A DNA stretch of 5,554 nt, taken from the NCBI GenBank assembly GCA_017390595.1, contig JAFPBC010000265.1, positions 1-5,554 on the forward strand, in the 5' to 3' direction. Source of the stretch: Selenomonadales bacterium (GTDB taxonomy: Bacteria; Bacillota; Negativicutes; RGIG982). The notes beneath the pieces were generated by a model. The model saw only the letters and a list, made by a program, of their open reading frames with translations. It was not told where the DNA came from and made no database searches. Each line of letters starts with the position of its first letter. Within the stretch, counting starts at the first letter, position 1. Of this stretch, positions 1 to 5,554 are shown piece after piece. The position numbers were made by a program, and so were the translations under genes.

Positions 1-2
1 CG

Positions 3-3000
3 ATACCGAAGGTCGACCTGCCGATATCGGGCACGGCCAAAGTCGATGCCAAGATCGTCGGTGCCGTCGATGATATCGCTGTTGATGCGACGGTAAAGGC
101 TGACGGCAGAGCGTATGGATACGATTTTCGTAATCTTGCAGCCAAAGTCGGTTTTATGCGCGATATCCTCATGGTACGTGAACTGACGGCAAACGCGTTC
201 GACGGTCAGCTCGTGATGCAGGGTGCTTATGATATCAGCAAAGATATGTACGGATTTGAAGCGGCGGTGCATCAGGCAGATGCGACGCTGTTTAACGAAT
301 ATGTGCCCGACCTTAACGGGCGTGCGAGCCTTCATATGACGATCGGCGGCTATGGGGCAGAACCCGATCTCAAAGGCCGACTTGTGATGGCGAGCGGACA
401 ATACTTACAAAAAGATTTTACGAATCTGATCATCGACTTTGCGAAGCGTGACGGACAAGTGCAAGTCGCAGGCGCTTCGGTCGAAACGGAGCAGGGCGCA
501 AGACTGGCTCTTTTCGGTACGATAGAAAACGATCGGCTCGACATGAGAGCCATCGGCTCGGAAGTGCCGCTCTCCTGGCTCCATAACGAAGAAACGTGCG
601 CGGGCGGTATCGATGTGGAAGCCGTTATCGGCGGTACGCTCGACGATCCGACAGCACAGATGAAGATCCACGCGAATGAAGGGGCTATCCTCAGACAGCC
701 GTTCGACCGCATGGAAGGGTTCGCCGAATATCAAGGCGGTGAAGTCAAGATCCATGACTTCGTATTACGCAATTATCGGTATGGTATGGACTCGGGTCAT
801 ACGGTGCAGGGTACTGTCGGTATCACAGGCGAGAAAAAACTGGACTTATATGTTGATACGAAAAAAATACGTGCCGAAGCACTCTCGGGCTGGATCGATA
901 TGGATACGAAGCTGACGGGTAATCTTGATAACAAGCTTCATGTAACGGGTACGCTCGATCAGCCGATACTCAGCGGGGAATATACGCTCCGCGACGGTAG
1001 TTTTGGCAGTCTCCTCATTGCAGGCAGCAGCGGGAAATATTCGCTCGATGAAAAAGGCTTCCATATCGAAGATATGCGTGTATCGTCGCTCAATACGGAA
1101 GTCGAGCTCAAGGGTGATATCACGCCGACGAGAGATATCGACCTTCGCATTCGTGCCGTCGATGTCGAGATCGAGCGACTCTATCTCGATATGCCGTATG
1201 CCATCCTCGGCAGAGCGACGTTCTACGGAAAACTCGAAGGCTCGCTCGACTCTCCGATGTTCAAAGGCGCGGTGCGTTCGGACGGACTTGATTTTAACGG
1301 AACGGTCCTCAAAGATATCAAAGGAAATGTCACGGTACGCGACAAAGTCCTCACCATTCCCGAATTCTCGTTCAGCGAAGGCGATGGACAGTACCGATTC
1401 GACGGTATCGTGCGATTCGACGAAACGAAGAAAATGGACGGTAAGTTCGTAACGGAAGGCGGTCATTTGGGTCCGCTCCTTACGGTATTCGGTCTTCCCG
1501 ATGCGGGCATTGACGGTGCTCTTACCGGTGATATCACCATCGGCGGGACGATGAACGATCCGAATATCCGAGTACAGGGCGTTATGACGGACGGCCTTAT
1601 CAGAGGCGAACATCCGCTTACAGACGTTGCCGTCGATGTGTCTCTTATCGGTGATGTCGTTACCGTCAACAAATTCTACGGCAAGCAGAACCAAGGTATC
1701 CTTGCGGTACAAGGCACAGCCGATCTCAAAGGCGAGCTTGACATGGAAATGGCAGGCTCTCATATCGATGCCGAGATATTGACCGACTGGTTCGATCTTG
1801 GGATCGATACCGAAGGCGAGATGGATTTTGCGGTGCAGTTGGCAGGAACGACGGAAGAGCCGTATGCCAATGCATCCGTTGAGATCGCCGATGTCGGTAT
1901 CGGTGCGACGAAGTTTGACCGACTTGTCGGAATGTTCGTCGTTGACGACCGTATGCTCAGGATCAATCAGCTCCTCTTATCGAAAGGCGAATATCGTGCC
2001 AGCGCGTATGGTATCGTTCCGTTCGGGGCAGTTATAAAACGGGAAGACTTGATCGTAGAAGCGAATGACGAGATCGACGTAACACTTCAGCTCGACAATG
2101 CCGACCTTAGGGTACTGGCGCTCTTGACGGACGAAGTAGAATACGGTATCGGCCCGATGACAGGCGAAGTGCGTGTCGGCGGTACGATCGACGATCCCAG
2201 ATTCTACGGCGATGTCAATATCGAAAACGGCACGATAAAATTAAAACAGGTAAAAACACCGCTTGAAAATACATTCCTCAGTATCGGTTTCGACGGCAAG
2301 ACGATCACACTTCGTGAACTCAGCGGTATGATGGGCGGCGGAAGCGTATCTGCTTACGGCGAAGCGACGATGGTCGGCAACACGTGGGACGACTTCCATG
2401 CGTCCATGATGTTCGACCAATTCACGATAGACAGTCTCTACTACAAAGGGCCTATCAACGGCAGCTTGATATTCGCCGATGGGGAACATATGCCAAAACT
2501 GTCGGGCGATATCGAGATCAAAAACGCGACGATCGATATTCCGCCGATCCCCGAAACGGAAGAATCCGACTGGGATATGGCGATCGACGTCACGGTAGAA
2601 GCCAAAGACAAGGTGCGGCTGTATAACTCGTACCTCTATGACTTGTGGATAGACGGGCGCGCGCATTTTGGCAGGACGGTAAAATATCCCGAAACAGAAG
2701 GCATTTTTAAAGTAAAACGCGGTACGGTCAGCTATCTTAACACCGACTTTAAGGTGCAGGAAGGCTGGGCGAAATTCGACCAAGTCATGTCGTTCATCCC
2801 GTCGGTACATCTCAAAGCCGAAACGAAGATCGACCGCGTAAAAGTCATGCTCGGTATCGACGATCCTGCCGATCAGATGAGTCTCAAGCTCACGGCTTCG
2901 CCGGCGATGAGCCACCAGAACATCTTGTCGCTTCTGACGCTCCGCAGTCGATATTTTGACAAAGAAGACTCGAGCGGATTCGGTCGAGACGAACTTGTCG

Positions 3001-3335
3001 GTATGCTCGAGCTCGGACTTCAGATGAGCTTTATGGGAGCGGTGGAAAGTACGATCCGCGAGACGTTTGATGTAGACGAATTCAAGCTCGTTCGCGATAC
3101 CGTTTCGCTCGCGGGATTCGCAAGCGGAAGACGTTCTGACAACGATGAAGTGTACAACGTTCAGATTGGAAAATATTTGACAGACAGGCTTATGCTTAGA
3201 TATACTATGGGAGTAGGATATGATGGCTATAACTTTGGCATATACTACGACATGAATGATCGTTTCAGACTTATTACGACGCTCGATGAAGATCAGAATT
3301 CGTTCTATGGAATAGAAACGTACTTTAAATTCTGA
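3..3335 (+). CDS. tamB: TamB-family translocation/assembly module, C-terminal 1,110 residues (5' partial)
   Basis: The reading frame is open from base 3 with no stop, so the gene begins upstream. The first ATG in the window (156) is internal and should not be taken as the start. The visible protein is almost entirely beta-strand-like, with G-G-T-x-D-D-P-type motifs about every 100 residues, as in AsmA-like/TamB proteins that form a long hydrophobic groove across the periplasm. The last third matches the TamB C-terminal domain (DUF490, PF04357): GTVSYL (fragment residue 907), a conserved Pro in FIPSVHLKAET (933), SPAMSHQNILSLL (966) and GKYLTDRLMLRY (1056), ending in aromatic YFKF. Family knowledge: TamB is anchored in the inner membrane by its N-terminus, meets an Omp85 protein at the outer membrane through its C-terminus, and is linked to phospholipid transport and outer-membrane protein assembly. 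The N-terminal anchor is not visible here. Having bamA downstream fits a BamA-partnered TamB. The gene ends in tandem stops, TGA then TAG. Confidence 0.93.
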   Translation: MPKVDLPISGTAKVDAKIVGAVDDIAVDATVKADGRAYGYDFRNLAAKVGFMRDILMVRELTANAFDGQLVMQGAYDISKDMYGFEAAVHQADATLFNEYVPDLNGRASLHMTIGGYGAEPDLKGRLVMASGQYLQKDFTNLIIDFAKRDGQVQVAGASVETEQGARLALFGTIENDRLDMRAIGSEVPLSWLHNEETCAGGIDVEAVIGGTLDDPTAQMKIHANEGAILRQPFDRMEGFAEYQGGEVKIHDFVLRNYRYGMDSGHTVQGTVGITGEKKLDLYVDTKKIRAEALSGWIDMDTKLTGNLDNKLHVTGTLDQPILSGEYTLRDGSFGSLLIAGSSGKYSLDEKGFHIEDMRVSSLNTEVELKGDITPTRDIDLRIRAVDVEIERLYLDMPYAILGRATFYGKLEGSLDSPMFKGAVRSDGLDFNGTVLKDIKGNVTVRDKVLTIPEFSFSEGDGQYRFDGIVRFDETKKMDGKFVTEGGHLGPLLTVFGLPDAGIDGALTGDITIGGTMNDPNIRVQGVMTDGLIRGEHPLTDVAVDVSLIGDVVTVNKFYGKQNQGILAVQGTADLKGELDMEMAGSHIDAEILTDWFDLGIDTEGEMDFAVQLAGTTEEPYANASVEIADVGIGATKFDRLVGMFVVDDRMLRINQLLLSKGEYRASAYGIVPFGAVIKREDLIVEANDEIDVTLQLDNADLRVLALLTDEVEYGIGPMTGEVRVGGTIDDPRFYGDVNIENGTIKLKQVKTPLENTFLSIGFDGKTITLRELSGMMGGGSVSAYGEATMVGNTWDDFHASMMFDQFTIDSLYYKGPINGSLIFADGEHMPKLSGDIEIKNATIDIPPIPETEESDWDMAIDVTVEAKDKVRLYNSYLYDLWIDGRAHFGRTVKYPETEGIFKVKRGTVSYLNTDFKVQEGWAKFDQVMSFIPSVHLKAETKIDRVKVMLGIDDPADQMSLKLTASPAMSHQNILSLLTLRSRYFDKEDSSGFGRDELVGMLELGLQMSFMGAVESTIRETFDVDEFKLVRDTVSLAGFASGRRSDNDEVYNVQIGKYLTDRLMLRYTMGVGYDGYNFGIYYDMNDRFRLITTLDEDQNSFYGIETYFKF
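60..2495 (+). repeat. Protein-level ~100-residue repeat units within tamB
   Basis: A motif of the form G-(G)-T/S-x-x-x-P followed by a short strand and G is seen at nt 342 (IGGYGAEPDLKG), 627 (IGGTLDDPTAQ), 942 (VTGTLDQPILSG), 1227 (GKLEGSLDSPMFKG), 1539 (IGGTMNDPNIRVQG), 1839 (LAGTTEEPYANA) and 2175 (VGGTIDDPRFYG). Degenerate copies lie near 60 (GAVDDIAVDA) and 2481 (GEHMPKLSG). Successive well-formed motifs are 95, 105, 95, 104, 100 and 112 codons apart. The DNA copies are not identical, so this is a diverged protein architecture and not a recent tandem duplication. It is consistent with the repeating beta-groove modules of AsmA-like proteins. Confidence 0.7.
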
Positions 3336-3336
3336 T

Positions 3337-3343
3337 AGGAGGG
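3337..3343 (+). promoter_or_regulatory. Strong Shine-Dalgarno for the sigma-factor gene
   Basis: AGGAGGG starts inside the second of two tandem tamB stop codons (TGA 3333-3335, TAG 3336-3338), an arrangement suggesting translational coupling. It lies only 2 bases before ATG 3346, which opens a three-codon ORF (Met-Arg-Cys-stop). It lies 7 bases before CTG 3351 and 22 bases before TTG 3366. Spacing therefore favours a CTG start near 3351, unless the weaker AAGG at 3357-3360 serves TTG 3366. Confidence 0.65.
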
Positions 3344-3365
3344 ATATGCGCTGCTGAAGGAATAC

Positions 3366-3995
3366 TTGGATGAATTAAAACAAGTGAAGATGCTCTCGCC
3401 GGAAGAAGAAGGGCGACTTTGGCGTGCGTATAAAAATGGCGGCGATGAAGAGAGCCGTGCGCGTCTTATCGAGAGCTATCAGCCTCTCGTTTTCAAGGTC
3501 GCGCTTCGCTATCGGGTAACAGAGTCTGTGCTGATGGATATCATTCAAGAAGGCACGATCGGTCTGATCGAAGCTGTTGAACGATATGACCATACGCGCG
3601 GCGTAGCGTTCAGTCTGTTCGCGTATCATCGTATCCGCGGGCGTATGCTCAGCTACATGGAACGTGAAGGCGAAAAAGAGCATGCCTCTATCGATATTTC
3701 GGCATATGACGGTGACGGACAAGTCACGCTCGCCGACCTGATCGAAGATACCGCGCCCTTGGCGGCAGATGTTGCCGAGCAGAATGTGCTGTTATCCGAA
3801 GTCAAACAAGCGATGCGGCGACTGCCTGCCAAAGAACAGCTCGTTCTTGCGGGCGTGTACCTGGACGACCGTGAGCCGAAACGATTGGCCGAGGAGATGA
3901 ACCTCAGCCCGTCGCATATCTATCGCTTGCAAAAGCAAGGGATCAGACGAGTAAGGGGTATGTTATCACGTTTTATCAAACAATGGCGTTCATAG
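3366..3995 (+). CDS. Sigma-70-family RNA polymerase sigma factor, compact (regions 2 and 4)
   Basis: The product directs RNA polymerase to a set of promoters that cannot be read from this window. Counting from TTG 3366 (209 residues), a region 1.2-like start (MLSPEEEGRLW, 9-19) leads into region 2.1 (LIESYQPLVFKVALRY, 34-49), region 2.2 (DIIQEGTIGLIEAVERYD, 58-75) and regions 2.3-2.4 (FSLFAYHRIRGRMLSYM, 82-98). Region 4 spans about 141-205, with a helix-turn-helix around 171-197 (RLAEEMNLSPSHIYRLQ). The linker 102-140 is too short and acidic to be a clear region 3. The RIRG-x-ML pattern is closer to alternative sigma factors of the FliA/sporulation type than to ECF factors. The start is uncertain. 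The frame is open back to TAG 3336, and LLKEYLDEL encoded from CTG 3351 resembles the usual YL-x-E lead-in of sigma region 1.2, so the true start may be CTG 3351. The gene follows tamB by 30 bases in the same frame and is probably co-transcribed. Family call is firm, regulon unknown. Confidence 0.92.
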   Translation: MDELKQVKMLSPEEEGRLWRAYKNGGDEESRARLIESYQPLVFKVALRYRVTESVLMDIIQEGTIGLIEAVERYDHTRGVAFSLFAYHRIRGRMLSYMEREGEKEHASIDISAYDGDGQVTLADLIEDTAPLAADVAEQNVLLSEVKQAMRRLPAKEQLVLAGVYLDDREPKRLAEEMNLSPSHIYRLQKQGIRRVRGMLSRFIKQWRS

Positions 3996-4001
3996 ATAAT
4001 A

Positions 4002-4031
4002 CAAGAAAACGAGCCATGTGAGCAAGAAAAC
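4002..4031. repeat. Pair of 9-bp direct repeats upstream of the bitopic-protein gene
   Basis: CAAGAAAAC occurs at 4002-4010 and again at 4023-4031, 21 bp apart start to start (two helical turns), just after the sigma-factor stop codon. The surrounding sequence is A-rich, so chance is possible. The phasing would also suit a dimeric regulator. Confidence 0.4.
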
Positions 4032-4046
4032 AAAAGAGAATATCGA

Positions 4047-4115
4047 ATAATCTTCGATCATTACGTAAAACGACCGTTTTTGAACGATTGGTTTACGTGA
4101 TGATGGGTCGATTAT
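4047..4115. repeat. Long imperfect inverted repeat (hairpin-forming) in the intergenic gap
   Basis: Bases 4057-4069 pair with 4092-4104 over 13 positions (ATCATTACGTAAA against TTTACGTGATGAT, one G-T wobble). After an A-G mismatch, 4071-4073 pair with 4088-4090, and 4075-4078 (CGTT) pair with 4083-4086 (AACG) around a TTTG loop. Beyond a small internal loop, ATAATC (4047-4052) pairs with GATTAT (4110-4115). A smaller alternative hairpin, ATCGAA/TTCGAT (4042-4047 with 4053-4058), overlaps the left edge. No T-run follows on either strand, so it does not look like an intrinsic terminator. It may be an operator, an mRNA-stabilising or processing stem, or a short mobile-repeat remnant. Confidence 0.65.
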
Positions 4116-4135
4116 ATGAAGTGTAGTGACGAAGT

Positions 4136-4144
4136 AAGAGGTGA
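4136..4144 (+). promoter_or_regulatory. Shine-Dalgarno that decides the GTG 4150 start
   Basis: AAGAGGTGA resembles the full anti-Shine-Dalgarno complement with one G missing. The GAGG core (4138-4141) is 8 bases from GTG 4150. The other in-frame GTG, at 4141, overlaps this site and so cannot be served by it. This supports GTG 4150 as the start of the downstream gene. Confidence 0.6.
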
Positions 4145-4149
4145 GACGG

Positions 4150-4662
4150 GTGACTGAACAGAGATCGCGAGTTACGACGCATCTGCGCTCCGCGCAAGAT
4201 TGGCTCTCGAAGGCCGAACGGTCTTTCGATGAACAAAAAGACATTCGCGGCGAGCTCAACTTGATGCTCGCGCAGGCGGAACTCAAACGCGTGCAGGAAG
4301 AAAAAAGCGGTGCGAAACGTCGGCTGCGATATACTTGGTATCGCCAAGGAGGAGCACTTATCTGTGCGATCCTGCTGTTCGGGCTCGGCAGTCTTATCTG
4401 GATGAGTCACGCTGAAAAAGAAGCGGACAAGGCAGTCACACACGTGCAGACAACACAGACCGTCATGCCGACGACTATGGTATCGGCGCCGAGCGTTTCG
4501 GCATCGACAAGCGCGGCGGACAAAGAGCTGGTGTCTGCAAAGGCCAAAACACCATATGAAGAATACGACAAAGCGCATCGAAATGTATCTGCGGCGATCC
4601 TTTCCGAAAAAGAGAAGGAAGACCTCATGAAGGCGGCAGGACGCTCGTTGCGCGGGCAATAA
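4150..4662 (+). CDS. Unrecognised single-pass (bitopic) membrane protein, 170 residues
   Basis: I do not recognise a named family. Residues 1-55 are charged and predicted helical (HLRSAQDWLSKAERSFDEQ at 11-29, then ELNLMLAQAELKRVQEE at 35-51), with a possible coiled-coil character. A basic stretch (KRRLRYTWYR, 56-65) precedes one hydrophobic segment, about 67-85 (LICAILLFGLGSLIW), so the N-terminus should be cytoplasmic by the positive-inside rule. Residues 94-123 are Ser/Thr/Ala/Val-rich and probably a flexible linker outside the inner membrane. The C-terminus (124-170) is charged and helical. The only Cys is in the membrane segment, so there is no zinc-type anti-sigma motif. The start is GTG 4150, chosen by Shine-Dalgarno spacing; GTG 4141 would add three residues. 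It lies 154 bases after the sigma-factor stop and 22 bases before bamA. The topology resembles membrane anti-sigma factors, but that role is only an inference. An envelope-assembly accessory is equally possible. Confidence 0.82.
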   Translation: MTEQRSRVTTHLRSAQDWLSKAERSFDEQKDIRGELNLMLAQAELKRVQEEKSGAKRRLRYTWYRQGGALICAILLFGLGSLIWMSHAEKEADKAVTHVQTTQTVMPTTMVSAPSVSASTSAADKELVSAKAKTPYEEYDKAHRNVSAAILSEKEKEDLMKAAGRSLRGQ

Positions 4663-4671
4663 TCGAGATAC

Positions 4672-4678
4672 AAGGAGG
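4672..4678 (+). promoter_or_regulatory. Shine-Dalgarno of bamA
   Basis: AAGGAGG lies 6 bases before ATG 4685 in the 22-base gap after the preceding stop codon. It fixes the bamA start and indicates strong initiation. Confidence 0.8.
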
Positions 4679-4684
4679 ATATCT

Positions 4685-5554
4685 ATGGCAAAACGTATGT
4701 ACAGTCATAAGAAAAAAGCGACGGCTGCAGCACTTTGCGCGGCATTTGCGCTTCTTTCGACGACGTCTGTCTTGGCAGCAGAGCCGGCAGATATAATGGG
4801 AAAAACGATTACGGCAGTGAAGATCGAAGGGGAATCGACTGTTCAAGAAGCTGATATCTACGCGGTGCTCGCGCTCAAACCGGGCGATGTCGCGGAAACG
4901 ACAGCACTCCAGACTGACTTGAAGGCCGTCTATGATATGGGCTATTTCTACAATGCGTCGATCGACTTTCAGGAAGTGCCCGAAGGTGTAGAAGTTATCT
5001 ATGTCGTGGAAGAAAATCCTGTCCTTCAGTCGGTCGCGTTCGAAGGTAATATCTCGGCGACGGCAGAAGAGCTCGACGCTCTTGTGACGAATCCGCGCGG
5101 CGAAGTCCTCAATACGAAACTTCTTGCACAGAATACGAAACAGATCGAAACGTTCTACCATGATAAAGGTAATATCTTGGCAAAGGTTACCGACGTGAAG
5201 ATGGAAAATGATGGTCTTCTTCGTTTGAAGATCAACGAAGGTATTTTGGAAGGCTTCTCCGTCAAAGGGAACGAAAAAACGAAAGAATATGTCATCTTGC
5301 GTGAAATGCGTATGAAACCGGGCGAGCCGTTCAACGTAAATGATGCGCGCCGCAGTGTACAGCGTATCAACAACCTCGGTTACTTCGAGGATGTCAACGT
5401 AAAACTCAATCCGGGCACCGAACCGAACTCGGTCATCTTGGAAACGAGCGTTATCGAGCAGAGAACAGGTACGTTCTCGATCGGTGCAGGGTATAGTGAT
5501 ACGGAAGGTATGGTCGGTCTTATCGAACTCGGCGACCGCAACTTCCTCGGACGC
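4685..5554 (+). CDS. bamA: BamA/Omp85 outer-membrane protein assembly factor, N-terminal 290 residues (3' partial)
   Basis: BamA is the outer-membrane insertase that folds beta-barrel proteins. Its periplasmic POTRA domains receive substrates and its C-terminal barrel sits in the membrane. The ATG start follows AAGGAGG by 6 bases. Residues 1-31 form a Sec signal peptide: basic KR and HKKK, a hydrophobic core (ALCAAFALLS, 16-25), and likely cleavage after VLA (29-31). Three POTRA units follow: about 41-111 (VKIEG, then a GYF turn at 86-88), 113-187 (VAFEGN at 117-122, with GN at 162-163 where GY is usual), and 188-258 (FSVKGN at 191-196, GYF at 232-234). The barrel begins at about 261 (GTFSIGAGYSD), reaching the Omp85-typical DRNFLGR at 284-290 as the window ends. 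Three POTRAs, against five in E. coli BamA, puts this with the shorter Omp85 proteins. Three is also the TamA number, but the adjacent tamB and the cluster context favour the BamA name. The gene runs off the window edge. Confidence 0.94.
   Translation, partial: MAKRMYSHKKKATAAALCAAFALLSTTSVLAAEPADIMGKTITAVKIEGESTVQEADIYAVLALKPGDVAETTALQTDLKAVYDMGYFYNASIDFQEVPEGVEVIYVVEENPVLQSVAFEGNISATAEELDALVTNPRGEVLNTKLLAQNTKQIETFYHDKGNILAKVTDVKMENDGLLRLKINEGILEGFSVKGNEKTKEYVILREMRMKPGEPFNVNDARRSVQRINNLGYFEDVNVKLNPGTEPNSVILETSVIEQRTGTFSIGAGYSDTEGMVGLIELGDRNFLGR

Noticed and set aside
156..158. ATG 156 as the tamB start codon
   Set aside because: The frame is open to the left edge with repeat-like TamB sequence upstream, and no Shine-Dalgarno precedes this ATG.
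846..1763. 305-codon open frame on the minus strand inside tamB
   Set aside because: Its translation is a His/Arg/Glu-rich string with no recognisable domain. It mirrors the frequent GAT/ATC/CGA/TCG codons of the tamB frame, so it is a codon-bias shadow.
2241..2915. 224-codon open frame on the minus strand inside tamB
   Set aside because: It has the same shadow composition and lies opposite the conserved TamB C-terminal domain, with no independent Shine-Dalgarno recognised.
3366..3995. Calling the sigma factor an ECF (RpoE-type) factor
   Set aside because: The region 2 pattern (FSLFAYHRIRGRML) and the lead-in MLSPEEE resemble the larger sigma-70 groups and not ECF factors, despite the envelope context.
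4047..4115. Inverted repeat read as a Rho-independent terminator for the sigma gene
   Set aside because: No T-run follows the stem on the + strand, and there is no immediate one on the minus strand. The stem is AT-rich in its outer part.
4100..4126. Eight-codon ORF (MMGRLYEV) before the bitopic-protein gene
   Set aside because: No Shine-Dalgarno precedes it, and its start lies in the right arm of the hairpin. Nothing supports translation.
4093..4659. 188-codon minus-strand frame opposite the bitopic protein
   Set aside because: It is Cys/Arg/His-rich without domain logic. The + strand frame has a good Shine-Dalgarno, a coherent membrane topology and operon spacing.
4625..5161. 178-codon minus-strand frame opposite bamA
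   Set aside because: It lies opposite the clear BamA signal peptide and POTRA region and has no recognisable product.

Overview
The window comes from a diderm (two-membrane) bacterium. It carries four genes, all on the + strand, in the order tamB (5' end missing), a sigma-70-family sigma factor, a small single-pass membrane protein, and bamA (3' end missing). An outer-membrane assembly cluster with strong Gram-positive-style AGGAGG ribosome binding sites, non-AUG starts and a three-POTRA BamA fits the Negativicutes (diderm Firmicutes), plausibly a Selenomonas-like member. That placement is inferred from layout, protein style and the moderate GC content. No rRNA or other phylogenetic marker is present to settle it.

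Bases 1-3335 are the C-terminal 1,110 codons of a TamB/AsmA-like bridge protein. Its beta-repeat units recur about every 100 residues and it ends in a recognisable TamB C-terminal domain. After tandem stop codons and a strong Shine-Dalgarno comes a compact sigma factor (3366-3995) with regions 2 and 4 and no clear region 3. Its start codon is not AUG. A 154-base non-coding gap (3996-4149) holds a pair of 9-base direct repeats and a long imperfect inverted repeat. Next is an unrecognised 170-residue protein (4150-4662) with a charged helical N-terminus, one membrane span and a Ser/Thr/Ala-rich extracytoplasmic part. Bases 4685-5554 encode the signal peptide, three POTRA domains and first barrel strands of BamA.

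TamB and BamA both act in outer-membrane biogenesis: TamB as a periplasm-spanning lipid or protein conduit, BamA as the insertase for beta-barrel proteins. What stands out is that a sigma factor, and a bitopic protein with the topology of an anti-sigma factor, sit between them. This raises the possibility, which is inference only, of a dedicated envelope-sensing regulatory circuit embedded in the outer-membrane operon. No mobile elements, tRNA, rRNA or CRISPR arrays were seen.
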